Below, piece after piece: positions 30,950-40,294 of a stretch of DNA of 64,000 nt. This DNA is from Nonomuraea turcica (GTDB lineage: Bacteria; Actinomycetota; Actinomycetes; Streptosporangiales; Streptosporangiaceae). A program made the translations under genes and the position numbers. The DNA lies in contig NZ_JAUZQF010000004.1 of assembly GCF_030718205.1 (NCBI RefSeq), forward strand, positions 186,001-250,000, in the 5' to 3' direction. How positions within the stretch are numbered: position 1 is the stretch's first letter; each line of letters opens with the position of its first letter. The notes beneath the pieces were generated by a model, which searched no databases, was not told the DNA's origin, and was given only the letters and a program-made list of their open reading frames with translations.

Positions 30950-32554
30950 GTGAGCTCTGAGTTCAGCCGCCGTGACTTCCTGCGTTACAGCGGGGCGACG
31001 GGTGCGGCGGCGTTCATCGCGGCAACCCTCTCCGCCTGTTCCGGAGGTCCGGCCTCGACCGGCTCGGTAGGCGCTGGATCCAACAAAGACCTGATCACCG
31101 CCGTCATCGGGTACGGCAACGACCAGAGCTGGGACCCCACGCAGACGGCGTCGGCGTTCGCGATGGCCGGGATCAGCCATGTTTACGAGGGATTACTCGA
31201 CACCGACCCGATCACCCGCGAGCCCTACCCGGCGCTGGCCACCGCGGTGCCGTCCGACCTCAACGCCACCACCTGGACGTTCACCCTGCGGGACGGCGCC
31301 AAGTGGCACGACGGCCAGCCGGTCACCGCCGACGACGTGGTCTTCACCTTCGAGCGGATCCTGGGCCCCGACAATGTCCTGACCGGCAACTTCTTCAAGT
31401 CCTGGCTCCAGGAGGTGAAGAAGGTCGACGACAAGAACGTCGAGCTCGTCTTCAAGTTCCCCTTCCCCGACGCCGCGCCCAGGCTGACCATCGCCAAGAT
31501 CATGCCCAAGCACGTCTTCAGTCAGGCGGGCGCGTGGGACAAGGCGAAGAGCGGCATGACGATGGGCTCGGGACCGTACAAGCAGACCTCCCACAACCCC
31601 AAGTCCAACACCTCGTTCGAGGCGTTCGACGGTTACAACGGCCCGCGCCCGGCCACGGTCAAGAAGATGAACTGGCTGACGATCGTGGACGCCGCGGCCC
31701 GCGTCGCCAAGATCTCCGGCGGCTCGGCCGAGGCCCAGATCGCCGACAACATCCCGTACGCCAACGTCGAGCAGCTCAAGCAGCAGGGCCTGACGGTCGA
31801 GGGCGGCAAGGGCATGAACCACATCTTCCTGATGTTCAACACGGGCACCAAGCCGTTCGACGACGTACGCGTCCGCCAGGCGCTGCACTACGCGATCGAC
31901 AAGCAGAAGATGATCGACGTGGCGCTCAAGGGCCACGGCACGGCCTCCAGCTCGTTCCTCAACGAGGGGCACCCGGACCACAAGCGGGCCTCGGTCGTCT
32001 ACGACTACGACCCGGAGAAGGCCAAGGCGCTGCTCAAGGAGGCAGGCGTCAGCAACCTGACGATCAACCTCATGGCCGTCAACGTGAGCTGGATCGCCGA
32101 CTGCCTGCCGACCATCGCCGCCTCCTGGGAGGCCATCGGCATCAAGACCACGCTGGAGCCGCAGGACACGGCCGCGTTGTTCACCAAGATGGACCAGTTC
32201 CAGGACTACCAGGTGGTCGCGGCGGCCTCGAACCCCAACCAGTTCGGCATGGACGCCGACCTGATCCTGCACTACAACTACGTGCCCGGCGGCCTGTGGA
32301 TGAAGTACGCCAAGTGGGACGGCAGCGACGACGCCAAGAAGCTCTTCGCGATGATGGACGAGGCCAGCAAGGAAACGGACAAGGCCAAGAGGACCGAGCT
32401 CATCCACAAATATCTGGACTTCGTGGCTGAGCAGGCCATCCTCTACCCGGTCGTGCACAACGAGCTGATGACCGCCTGGGACCCGAAGAAGTTGTCCGGC
32501 ATCCGCGCCCAGCCCTACCCCGGCATCAACCTCCTGCAGGCCAAGAGGACATGA
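30950..32554 (+). CDS. ABC transporter substrate-binding lipoprotein (family 5, peptide/opine type)
   Basis: 534 residues from GTG 30950, six bases after AGGAGG. The N-terminus has a twin-arginine signal (SRRDFLRYSG) ending in a lipobox (LSAC), so it is probably a Tat-exported lipoprotein. SBP_bac_5 features follow: YEGLLDTDPITREPYPALA, the FTLRDGAKWHDGQPVTADDV block and 'VRQALHYAIDKQKMIDVAL'. Such proteins bind peptides, opines, glutathione or sugar acids. It is first in an operon with two permeases, two ATPases and a DapA-type lyase, overlapping the next gene by four bases. Confidence 0.9.
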   Translation: MSSEFSRRDFLRYSGATGAAAFIAATLSACSGGPASTGSVGAGSNKDLITAVIGYGNDQSWDPTQTASAFAMAGISHVYEGLLDTDPITREPYPALATAVPSDLNATTWTFTLRDGAKWHDGQPVTADDVVFTFERILGPDNVLTGNFFKSWLQEVKKVDDKNVELVFKFPFPDAAPRLTIAKIMPKHVFSQAGAWDKAKSGMTMGSGPYKQTSHNPKSNTSFEAFDGYNGPRPATVKKMNWLTIVDAAARVAKISGGSAEAQIADNIPYANVEQLKQQGLTVEGGKGMNHIFLMFNTGTKPFDDVRVRQALHYAIDKQKMIDVALKGHGTASSSFLNEGHPDHKRASVVYDYDPEKAKALLKEAGVSNLTINLMAVNVSWIADCLPTIAASWEAIGIKTTLEPQDTAALFTKMDQFQDYQVVAAASNPNQFGMDADLILHYNYVPGGLWMKYAKWDGSDDAKKLFAMMDEASKETDKAKRTELIHKYLDFVAEQAILYPVVHNELMTAWDPKKLSGIRAQPYPGINLLQAKRT

Positions 32555-33510
32555 CGCTCGTCGCCCGGATGCTGCTGCGGCGGCTCCTCATCCTGATCCC
32601 CGTGCTGCTCGGGGTGATCGCGTTCGTGTTCATCGTGATGCGTTTCTCCAACAGCAAGCCGGAGTACGCCTACTTCCAGGGCGCGAACCCGACCCCCGAG
32701 CAGATCCACCAGTTCCAGCTGGAGAACGGCCTGCTCGACCCGCTGCCGATCCGCTACGTGCGCTTCGTGGCCGACCTGGTGACGGGCGACATGGGCACCA
32801 GCGTGCTCACCAAGAAGCCGGTGCTGGAGTCCGTGACGACAGCGCTGCCGCTGACGTTGCAGCTCACCTTCCTCGGACTGGCCGTGGCGGTGGTGCTGTC
32901 GCTGGTGTTCGGCGTGACCGCGGCGTTGTTCCGTGACCGCTGGCCCGACCAGGTGATCCGGGTGGTCTCCCTGGTCGGGGTGGCGGCGCCGCCGTTCTGG
33001 CTGGCGCTGCTGATGATCCAGTACCTGGCCGTCGGCGAGGGCCTGTTCCCGACCGGCGGCTACATCAACCCGGCCGACTCGACCATCGGCTGGCTGCAGT
33101 CCATGACGCTGCCCGCGCTGTCGTTGTCGCTGCCGATCGCCGCCCAGCTCACCCGCATCATCCGCACGTCGATGGTGGAGGAGCTGGACCGGGACTACGT
33201 CCGCACCGCCGTCGGCAGCGGCCTGCCGCCGATCGTGGTGATCGGCCGCAACGTGCTGCGCAACGCCCTCATCACCCCGCTGACCGTGCTCGGCCTGCGC
33301 ATCGGCTACCTGATCGGCGGCACCGTGGTCATCGAGACGATCTACGGCCTGCCCGGCATGGGCCAGCTCATGATCAACGCGGTGCGCGACGGCGACCCTG
33401 CCGTTGTCCAGGGCGTGGTGCTGACCATCGCGGTCGGCTTCATGGTCGTCAACCTGGTCGTCGACGTTCTGTATCTGCTGGTCAACCCTCGACTCAGGAG
33501 CGCCGCATGA
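32551..33510 (+). CDS. ABC transporter permease (DppB type)
   Basis: 319 residues, six membrane helices. The N-terminal RRLLILIPVLLGVIAFVFIVMRF and the EAA-like loop (DYVRTAVGSGLPPIVVIGRNVLRNALIT) are those of the first permease of dipeptide/oligopeptide importers. ATGA overlaps on both sides show tight translational coupling to the binding protein and the next permease. Expected to form the membrane channel with the permease half of the following fused protein. Confidence 0.9.
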   Translation: MTLVARMLLRRLLILIPVLLGVIAFVFIVMRFSNSKPEYAYFQGANPTPEQIHQFQLENGLLDPLPIRYVRFVADLVTGDMGTSVLTKKPVLESVTTALPLTLQLTFLGLAVAVVLSLVFGVTAALFRDRWPDQVIRVVSLVGVAAPPFWLALLMIQYLAVGEGLFPTGGYINPADSTIGWLQSMTLPALSLSLPIAAQLTRIIRTSMVEELDRDYVRTAVGSGLPPIVVIGRNVLRNALITPLTVLGLRIGYLIGGTVVIETIYGLPGMGQLMINAVRDGDPAVVQGVVLTIAVGFMVVNLVVDVLYLLVNPRLRSAA

Positions 33511-35438
33511 GACGTGGATTGACGGAGCGCCTCGCCCGGCCCGGGATGCGGTTCCGCCGGCTGAAGCCCTTGTCCTGGGTCGCGGTCGGCATCATGGCCG
33601 TCGTCGTGCTGGCCGCACTGCTCGCCCCCTGGATCGCGCCGCACTCGCCGTACTTCCAGGAGGCCGCCGGCGGCGGCCCCTCCGCCGAGCACTGGATGGG
33701 CCTCGACAGCGCCAACCGCGACATCCTGTCCAGGCTCCTGTACGGGGCCCGCTGGTCACTGCTCATCGGCCTCGGCGCGACCGGGCTCGCCCTGGCGGCC
33801 GGGGCGATCGTCGGCTCGGTCGCGGCCACCTCCCGCCGCGCGATCGACGAGACCATCATGCGCCTGCTCGACGTGATCATGGCCTTCCCCGGCATCGCGC
33901 TGGCCGCGGTGCTCGTGGCCGTGTTCGGCGGCAGCATCCCGGTGCTGGTCATGGCCATGGCCTTCCTCTACATGCCGTCCGTGGCCCGGGTGGTGCGGGC
34001 CAACGTGCTGGCCCAGTACGGCGAGGACTACGTGGCGGCTGAGCGCATCATCGGCGCCCGCACCCCGCACATCATCATCAGGCACGTCGCGATCAACTGC
34101 GCGGCGCCGGTGCTGGTGTTCTGCACGGTGATGGTGGCCGACGCGATCGTGTTCGAGGCATCGCTGTCGTTCATCGGCGCCGGCGTACGCCCGCCGAACC
34201 CGTCCTGGGGCAGCGTCATCGCCGACGGCAAGAACCTCGTCCTGCTCGGCGGCTGGTGGGCCACCGTCTTCCCCGGCCTCCTGATCCTCATCACCGTGCT
34301 GGCGCTGAACATCCTGTCCGAGGGCATCTCCGACGCCTGGGCGGCGCCCGCCGCCACCAAGGCCGTCGTCCGCAAGGATGACGCCTTCGAGCAGGCCCGC
34401 CCCGGTTCCGGCGAGATCGTCGAGCTGCCCGGCCTGGCCGAGGCCGCCCAGCGGCTGGCCGAACGCGCCCGTCCGCTCCCGCAGGGCCCGCCGATCCTTG
34501 CGGTCGAGCGGTTGCGCATCGGGTTCGGCGACGGGGTGGACATCGTGGACGGCATCGGCTTCGAAGTGCGGCCCGGCGAGGTGCTGGGCCTGGTCGGCGA
34601 GTCCGGCTGCGGCAAGTCGCTGACCGCGCTCACCATCATGGGCCTGCAGCCGCGCGACGCCCGCGTCAGCGGCCACGTGCGCTTCGACCAGAAGGAGCTG
34701 CTCGCGCTGCCGCGCCGGGCCCGCCGCCGCCTGCTCGGCCACGAGATGGCGATGATCTACCAGGACGCGCTGTCCTCGCTGAACCCGGCCATGACCATCA
34801 AGGCCCAGCTCAAGCAGGTGACCCGGCGCGGCGGCCGGCGCAGCCCCACCGAGCTGCTGGAGCTCGTCGGCCTCGACGCCCGCCGCACGCTGTCGTCCTA
34901 CCCGCACGAGTTGTCGGGCGGGCAGCGCCAGCGGGTGCTCATCGCCATGGCGCTGTCGCGCGACCCCAAGCTGATCGTCGCCGACGAGCCCACCACCGCA
35001 CTCGACGTGACCGTCCAGGCCCAGGTCATCGAGCTGCTGCTGCGGCTGCGGGAGGAGCTCGGGTTCGCCCTGATCCTCGTCTCGCACGACCTCGCACTGG
35101 TCGCCGACGTCACCGACCGCGTGGTCGTCATGTACGGCGGCCAGATCGTCGAGGCCGGCGCCACCGCCACGCTGGTCGGCGCGCCCGCCCACCACTACGC
35201 CCGTGGCCTGCTCGGCTCGGTGCTGTCGCTGGAGTCGGGGGCCGAGCGGCTCACGCAGATCCGCGGCGTGGTGCCGTCCCCGGCCGACTTCCCGGCCGGC
35301 TGCCGCTTCGCCGACCGGTGCCCGATGGCCACGGACGTGTGCCGTACCGACACTCCGGTGCTGGAAGGAGACACCACGCACGTGGTGGCCTGCCACCATC
35401 CGGCCGTGGCCCTCGTGAGGAGTGAGCAGAGTGCTTGA
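33507..35438 (+). CDS. Fused ABC permease-ATPase (DppC-DppD type)
   Basis: 643 residues in one uninterrupted frame. Residues ~1-285 are a DppC-type permease (MGLDSANRDILSRLLYGARWS, EAA loop EDYVAAERIIGARTPHIIIRH). After a ~40-residue linker comes a full ATPase (~330-643): Walker A GESGCGKS, Q-loop YQDALSSLNP, signature LSGGQRQR, Walker B LIVADEPTT, and a C-terminal oligopeptide-type Cys cluster (CRFADRCPMATDVC). Normally these are separate genes; fusion is uncommon but recurs in this family. ATGA overlap upstream. Confidence 0.88.
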   Translation: MRRGLTERLARPGMRFRRLKPLSWVAVGIMAVVVLAALLAPWIAPHSPYFQEAAGGGPSAEHWMGLDSANRDILSRLLYGARWSLLIGLGATGLALAAGAIVGSVAATSRRAIDETIMRLLDVIMAFPGIALAAVLVAVFGGSIPVLVMAMAFLYMPSVARVVRANVLAQYGEDYVAAERIIGARTPHIIIRHVAINCAAPVLVFCTVMVADAIVFEASLSFIGAGVRPPNPSWGSVIADGKNLVLLGGWWATVFPGLLILITVLALNILSEGISDAWAAPAATKAVVRKDDAFEQARPGSGEIVELPGLAEAAQRLAERARPLPQGPPILAVERLRIGFGDGVDIVDGIGFEVRPGEVLGLVGESGCGKSLTALTIMGLQPRDARVSGHVRFDQKELLALPRRARRRLLGHEMAMIYQDALSSLNPAMTIKAQLKQVTRRGGRRSPTELLELVGLDARRTLSSYPHELSGGQRQRVLIAMALSRDPKLIVADEPTTALDVTVQAQVIELLLRLREELGFALILVSHDLALVADVTDRVVVMYGGQIVEAGATATLVGAPAHHYARGLLGSVLSLESGAERLTQIRGVVPSPADFPAGCRFADRCPMATDVCRTDTPVLEGDTTHVVACHHPAVALVRSEQSA

Positions 35439-36420
35439 GCTGACGGACGTGCACGTTGTGCACAAGGCCCGCTCGGGCGGGGTGTTCTCACGCGACCGCG
35501 TCTACGCGCTGACCGCAGCGAACCTCACGGTCAACCGGGGCGAGACCGTCGGCGTCGTCGGTGAGTCGGGGTGCGGCAAGTCCACGCTGGCCAAGGTGCT
35601 GGTGGGGCTGCAGCGGCCGACCGCGGGCACCGTCGTCTTCCGCGGCCAGGATCTGTGGGCTTTGAAGGAGCCCGAGCGGCGGGCGCTGATCGGGTCCAGC
35701 GTCGGGATGGTCTTCCAGGACCCGTCCACCGCGCTCAACCGGCGCCTGCCGGTCAGGCAGGTGCTGCGCGACCCGCTCAACGTGCACGGACGCGGCACCC
35801 CGGCCGAGCGCGACGCCCGCGTCCGCGAGCTGCTCGAACTCGTCGGCCTGCCCAGGAGCGCCGCCGACGCGCTGCCGGGGCAGCTGTCCGGCGGGCAGCG
35901 CCAGCGGGTGGCCGTGGCCAGGGCGCTCGCGCTCGAACCCGACCTGCTCATCGCCGACGAGCCCACCAGCGCGCTCGACGTGTCGGTCCGTGCGCAGATC
36001 CTCAACCTGCTGTTGGATCTGAAGGAGCGGCTCGGGCTGGCGCTGGTGTTCGTCTCGCACGACATCCAGACCGTGCGCAGGATGAGCGACCGCGTGGTCA
36101 CCATGTATCTGGGCAGGATCGTCGAGCAGGCACCGGCGCAGGCCGTGCCGCTGGGGGCGCGGCATCCGTACACACGGGCGCTGTTTTCCGCGACGCCCGG
36201 GCTGATCTCGCCCATCAACCCGATCCCGCTGGTGGGCACCGTGCCGTCGGCGACGCGGCCGCCGAGCGGGTGCCCGTTCCGCACGCGGTGCTGGCGGGCG
36301 GACGACCTGTGCGCGGTGGAGATGCCCGCCGCGGTGACCGACGACGACCACCTCTTCCACTGTCACCATCCGGTGGCGGCGGGAGCGACCGATGTAGAGC
36401 TGATCCAGGAGCGCGTATGA
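35431..36420 (+). CDS. ABC transporter ATP-binding protein (DppF type)
   Basis: About 329 residues from GTG 35431; AGGAG at 35418 spaces better to this GTG than to GTG 35422. Walker A GESGCGKST, Q-loop FQDPSTALN, signature LSGGQRQRVA, Walker B LLIADEPTS, and H-loop SHD are intact. The C-terminal oligopeptide-ABC extension has the Cys cluster (CPFRTRCWRADDLC) and a terminal FHCHHP. It pairs with the ATPase half of the fused protein to drive import. Confidence 0.9.
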   Translation: MLELTDVHVVHKARSGGVFSRDRVYALTAANLTVNRGETVGVVGESGCGKSTLAKVLVGLQRPTAGTVVFRGQDLWALKEPERRALIGSSVGMVFQDPSTALNRRLPVRQVLRDPLNVHGRGTPAERDARVRELLELVGLPRSAADALPGQLSGGQRQRVAVARALALEPDLLIADEPTSALDVSVRAQILNLLLDLKERLGLALVFVSHDIQTVRRMSDRVVTMYLGRIVEQAPAQAVPLGARHPYTRALFSATPGLISPINPIPLVGTVPSATRPPSGCPFRTRCWRADDLCAVEMPAAVTDDDHLFHCHHPVAAGATDVELIQERV

Positions 36421-37349
36421 CGAGCCCTATTGTCGCCGAGTCCGCGACGTTGTCCGGTGTCATCCCTCCGGTATGCACCCCCATGACCCCTGACTACTCG
36501 GTGGACGCCGCGTCACTCACGCGGCTGGTCGACCACCTTCTGACGGGCGGGGTGGACGCGCTGTTCGTGCTCGGCTCGTCGTCGGAGGTGGCCTACCTGA
36601 CGGACGCGCAGCGGCGGGTGGTGCTGGACACCGTGGTCGGGCACGTGGCGGGGCAGGTGCCGGTGCTGGCCGGGGTGATCGACATGACGACGCCGCGGGT
36701 GCTCGACCACGCGCGGGTCGCGATCGAGGCCGGGGCGTCCGGGCTGGTGGCCACCGCGCCGTTCTACACGCGCACCCACCCGCAGGAGATCCGCACCCAC
36801 TTCCGTACGATCGCCGCCCGCAGCGGCCTGCCCGTCTACGCCTACGACCTGCCGGTCTCCGTGCACACCAAGCTCAGCGCCGAGCTGCTGCTGGAGCTGG
36901 CCGCCGAGGGGGTGCTGGCCGGGGTCAAGGACTCCAGCGGCGACGACGGCGGCCTGCGGCAGGTCATCATGGGGCGGGAAGCGCCGTTCAGCGTGCTGAC
37001 CGGGTCGGAAGTGACCGTCGACTCGGCACTGTGGATGGGAGCCGACGGCGTCGTGCCCGGGCTCGGGAACGTGGACCCGCACGGCTACGTCGAGCTCTAC
37101 CGGCACGCCTCGGGCGGCGACTGGCAGGCGGCCAGGGCGGAGCAGGAGCGCCTGGTCAGGCTGTTCGAGATCGTCCGGGTCGGCGGCACGCGCATGGGCG
37201 GCAGCTCGTCGGGGCTCGGGGCGTTCAAGGCCGCGTTGCACCTGCGCGGTGTCATCGACTGCCCGATCACCGCGCTCCCGCAGATCCCGCTCAACGACGA
37301 CGAGATCGGTCAGATCGGCAAGCTCCTGGCCGGGGCCGGGCTGCTCTAA
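36417..37349 (+). CDS. DapA/NanA-family (dihydrodipicolinate synthase-like) aldolase
   Basis: 310 residues, ATG overlapping the ATPase stop (ATGA). TIM-barrel class I aldolase with the GSSSE motif (residues 53-57), the catalytic Tyr in YAYDLPVS (Tyr143) and the Schiff-base Lys in GVKDSSG (Lys171). The family includes lysine-biosynthetic DapA and catabolic lyases for sialic acid, keto-deoxy sugar acids and hydroxyproline derivatives. Being last in an importer operon with a FadR-type repressor argues for a catabolic role on the imported compound. The precise substrate is unknown. Confidence 0.87.
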   Translation: MTSPIVAESATLSGVIPPVCTPMTPDYSVDAASLTRLVDHLLTGGVDALFVLGSSSEVAYLTDAQRRVVLDTVVGHVAGQVPVLAGVIDMTTPRVLDHARVAIEAGASGLVATAPFYTRTHPQEIRTHFRTIAARSGLPVYAYDLPVSVHTKLSAELLLELAAEGVLAGVKDSSGDDGGLRQVIMGREAPFSVLTGSEVTVDSALWMGADGVVPGLGNVDPHGYVELYRHASGGDWQAARAEQERLVRLFEIVRVGGTRMGGSSSGLGAFKAALHLRGVIDCPITALPQIPLNDDEIGQIGKLLAGAGLL

Positions 37350-37376
37350 CGCAGGCGGCCCGGCCAGGCCTACAGA

Positions 37377-37652
37377 TCAGGTCGCGCCGGCCCGTCCAGC
37401 CGTGCCGGCCATCTGGGCGACGTCCTTCGCGCCGTCCTCGATCAGCTTCGAGGCGAGCTCCGACAGCGCTCGCCCGGCGGCCAGCTCGTCCCCGATCCCG
37501 GGCACTGGCCGGTCGACCGGGTTGCGGCGGGCGTGCGCCACGCTCTCGTGCCGCTTGCCGTCCGGCGTGAACAACACCGCCGTGGCCGTGGTCAGAGCGT
37601 CGGCGTCATCCTCGCTGATCCAGATCTGTACGTTCCACTGTTTGTAATCCAC
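37377..37652 (-). CDS. DUF1876 domain protein
   Basis: 91 residues from GTG 37652, about eight bases after AGGAGG; a GTG at 37661 overlaps that site and is less likely. The sequence DYKQWNVQIWISEDDADALT, then TAVLFTPDGKRHESVAHARR, and the helix LAAGRALSELASKLIEDGA match the small dsRBD-like DUF1876 family common in actinobacteria. Function unknown. It faces the lyase operon convergently. Confidence 0.82.
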   Translation of the reverse strand: MDYKQWNVQIWISEDDADALTTATAVLFTPDGKRHESVAHARRNPVDRPVPGIGDELAAGRALSELASKLIEDGAKDVAQMAGTAGRAGAT

Positions 37653-37921
37653 GACGACCACCTCCTATTCCGACCCTACCCAGAGGCGCCGCATTGACCT
37701 GCACCTCGCCGTGGACGACGAGGATTCCCATCCCGCCTTCGACAGGAACCCGCGGCGAAGACGCCGCAGATCGTGGAATGGGGTGCTTGGCGTTTCACAG
37801 ACCCGACTACCGTCTGGAGGTCTCCGCGCCCTGAGACGACCGGCCCGGCCGCCTTGCGACTTCATTGTGTACAGGATTGATTATCGTGCGTGTTCAAGAT
37901 AGCAAAGGCTCCGGCTCCGCG

Positions 37922-38980
37922 CTAGGCGCTCCGGTCTATCCCACCTCGCGCGACCTTCGCCAGCCATGCCGCCGCCTCCTCCTGCGGCAGGATGCGCCGC
38001 AGGCGCACGTCGCCCCTCATCATCGGGTAGATCCGGCCGGGGCTCCACGTCCGCGCGTACGGCGGCGGGTCGAGGACCACGACGCGTACGCCGTCCAGGC
38101 GGGGGATGTCAGCCGGGCGGCCCTCGTTCCAGATCCACTTGCCGTTCGCGTCCACCAGATTGAACTGGCCGCGTACCGGCTCGGCGCCCGGCTCCACCGG
38201 CCCGTCCGCGGCGGCCCGCACCCACGCCGGGTCCGGCCGTACCCCTTCGAGGAGCCCGTCGGCGGCCGGGCCGCTCAGCGCGCCGGCCAGCAGCGTGTGC
38301 AGCTGGAAGTTGTCGCCGATCCCGCTGATCAGCACCTCGTAGCCGCGCCCGCTCTCCCGGTGCAGCACGATCAGCCGCTCGCCGTCGAGCACCCGCAGCA
38401 GCCCGGCGAGGAACTCCAGGTCGGCGCGCTCATCGAGCACGGACCCCAGGGCCGCGATCAGCCGCTCACGGCCCGGTAGTGCGGCCCTGACCTGCGGAGA
38501 CAGCTGAAGGATCGACATGACGGGCATGGCCCACAGGTGCGCGAGCGTCCACGCGTCGGTCAGCACGATCGCCTGCTCGCGGGTGAGCGCCGCCCCCGTC
38601 AGCCGTTCCGCCGTCGCCGGGATCCAGCCGTAGTCGTCGTCGACGGGCTCCGGCAGCTCCTCGCCTGTCGCCGTACGCCATGCGGCGGCGAACGTGCCGG
38701 CCAGCTCCAGGCAGTCGCTCAGCCCGTTGACCAGCGGCTCGGCCACCGGCGCCGGGTCGGCGCCACGCTCGGCCAGGGCGCCGCACAACACGCCCAGGCG
38801 GGCGCCGATCCCGGACGGGACCCGCTCGAAGAGTCCACTGAGCCGCGCCAGCGCGGCGGACAGCGTCTGCCGGTCGGCGCCTTCGGCCGCGGCGAAGAGC
38901 CGCGGCATGACGTCGAAGAAGCATGCGGAGTCCCGGTCCTCCGCGGCCTGGGCCAGGTCGTCGAGAAGTTGATCGAGCAT
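37922..38980 (-). CDS. Hypothetical protein, mostly helical N-terminus
   Basis: 352 residues, not recognised. The first ~200 residues are Ala/Leu-rich and predicted helical (repeats like LDDLAQAAEDRDSACFFDVM and LSAALARLSGLFERV). The last ~150 residues are mixed alpha/beta with YEVLISGIGDNFQLHTLLAG and RGQFNLVDANGKWIWNEGR. No signal peptide, membrane segment or catalytic motif is evident. Transcribed alone; coding use is normal for the genome, so it is a real gene of unknown role. The 269 bases between it and DUF1876 hold no supported gene. Confidence 0.7.
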   Translation of the reverse strand: MLDQLLDDLAQAAEDRDSACFFDVMPRLFAAAEGADRQTLSAALARLSGLFERVPSGIGARLGVLCGALAERGADPAPVAEPLVNGLSDCLELAGTFAAAWRTATGEELPEPVDDDYGWIPATAERLTGAALTREQAIVLTDAWTLAHLWAMPVMSILQLSPQVRAALPGRERLIAALGSVLDERADLEFLAGLLRVLDGERLIVLHRESGRGYEVLISGIGDNFQLHTLLAGALSGPAADGLLEGVRPDPAWVRAAADGPVEPGAEPVRGQFNLVDANGKWIWNEGRPADIPRLDGVRVVVLDPPPYARTWSPGRIYPMMRGDVRLRRILPQEEAAAWLAKVARGGIDRSA

Positions 38981-39183
38981 TTCGGCAGGTTATGACATTC
39001 CGGGTTACGCGCGGCGCTCTTTGGGCGTAAAGACGGTTACGGGCAGTGGTCGTTCCGGTTGCAGTTCGGTCGATCGTCTTTGGACGCCGTCGACCGACGC
39101 CACCCTGACGCAGGTCACCGACTCTGGCGGATTGCAGACAACAGCGTCACGTAGGTGGTGATCTTGCCGACCCACGCGGCGAC

Positions 39184-39224
39184 TCAACAAAGAAAACCCC
39201 AGCTCGACGTAACGAGCTGGGGTT
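39184..39224 (-). terminator. Rho-independent terminator of tRNA-Lys
   Basis: On the minus strand, AACCCCAGCTCG (39224-39213) and CGAGCTGGGGTT (39206-39195) form a perfect 12-bp stem with a six-base loop, followed at once by TTTCTTTGTTG. It begins eight bases after the tRNA 3' end. Confidence 0.9.
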
Positions 39225-39231
39225 TGAGAGG

Positions 39232-39305
39232 TGCGCCGCCAGGGACTCGAACCCCGGACCCGCTGATTAAGAGTCAGCTGCTCTGACCAACTGAGCTAGC
39301 GGCGC
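39232..39305 (-). tRNA. tRNA-Lys (anticodon CTT)
   Basis: A 74-base cloverleaf reads on the minus strand. The acceptor arms GCGCCGC and GCGGCGC pair over seven bases, the D arm contains AGCTCAGTTGGT, the anticodon loop is ACTCTTAAT (CTT), and the T arm has GGTTCGAGTCC. The discriminator is A and CCA is not encoded. A strong terminator follows. The ~200 bases beyond the terminator (to 38981) contain no supported gene and no integrase. Confidence 0.97.
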
Positions 39306-39347
39306 AACAGGTGTAACTGTATCAGCCGCCGGTCAGTGCCCAGTACG

Positions 39348-40274
39348 TCAGCCGAGCCGGGCGGCCAGCCGCTCGTACGCCCCCAACACCAGGTCCCAGA
39401 ACCTCTTCACGTCCAGCGAGGTCGCCACCAGCGCGTTCGCCCGCCGGTCCCCGACCTTGAAGTCCGTCACCGTCATCCCCCGCGTGAAGGACCCGTTCGT
39501 CTCCACGTTCACCACGGCCGGGACGCAGGTGAAGAGGGAAGGATCGAGCACGTACGCCACCGCGCACGCGTCATGGATGGCCGGCCCGCTCTCGGCCGTC
39601 ACGGGCATGTACGACTGCGCGGCCGGCACCAGCAGCTCGGCCAGCCGCCCGAGCGGCCGCATGCGGTCCAGCACATCCATGGTCACCACGGCGGACAGCG
39701 TCACGTCGAGGCCCAGCTGCTTGACGGTCCACCCGGCGTCGAAGACGATCGCGGCCGCCTCCGGGTCGGCCAGGATGTTGAACTCGGCGGCGGGGTTGTG
39801 ATTGCCGCGCGTGTAGGAGCCGCCCATGATGACCAGGTCGCGGGCCCACTCGACAATCCGCGGCTCACGCCGTACGGCGAGGGCGACGTTCGACAGGGGG
39901 CCCACCGCCACCAGCGTGATCTCGCCGGGCGCGGCCCGCAGCGTGTCCACGATGAAGTCGACCGCGTGCCCATCGGCCGGGCCGCGCAGCGGCGCCGGCA
40001 ACACCGCGTCGCCGAGTCCGGTGACGCCGTGGACGGCGGTGGCGCGCACCGTGTGCCGCAGCAGCGCGCCCGCGCTGCCCGGCGTGACCGGCACGTCGCC
40101 GAGGTCGAGGAACTCCCTGAGCGCCAGCGCGTTCGCCGTGGTCAGTGGGAGGTCGACGTTGCCGCCCACCGTGGTGATGCCCACCACGTCCAAGTCGTCA
40201 CGGGATCCGGCGGCCAGGGCCAGGGCGAGGGCGTCGTCGATGCCGGGGTCGCAGTCGATGAGAACTTTCTTCAC
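39348..40274 (-). CDS. Inosine/uridine-preferring nucleoside hydrolase
   Basis: 308 residues, GTG start without a clear Shine-Dalgarno. The N-terminal calcium-binding signature DCDPGIDDALAL (residues 8-19), the MGGSYTRGNHNPAAEFN stretch and the late His/Asp (AIHDACAVAY) are those of the IU nucleoside hydrolases. It cleaves ribonucleosides to ribose and base for salvage. A 15-bp inverted repeat lies 20 bases upstream of its start, possibly within its leader. Confidence 0.9.
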   Translation of the reverse strand: MKKVLIDCDPGIDDALALALAAGSRDDLDVVGITTVGGNVDLPLTTANALALREFLDLGDVPVTPGSAGALLRHTVRATAVHGVTGLGDAVLPAPLRGPADGHAVDFIVDTLRAAPGEITLVAVGPLSNVALAVRREPRIVEWARDLVIMGGSYTRGNHNPAAEFNILADPEAAAIVFDAGWTVKQLGLDVTLSAVVTMDVLDRMRPLGRLAELLVPAAQSYMPVTAESGPAIHDACAVAYVLDPSLFTCVPAVVNVETNGSFTRGMTVTDFKVGDRRANALVATSLDVKRFWDLVLGAYERLAARLG

Positions 40275-40294
40275 GGAACCGGAGGATACGCATA

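Noticed and set aside
37711..37902. A 63-codon plus-strand ORF between the DUF1876 gene and the 352-residue hypothetical gene
   Set aside because: No ribosome binding site, Arg/Pro-rich composition, no family resemblance.
39005..39190. A 61-codon minus-strand ORF beside tRNA-Lys, considered as an integrase remnant or attachment region
   Set aside because: No Shine-Dalgarno and no tyrosine-recombinase motif; no direct repeat of the tRNA 3' end seen within the window.
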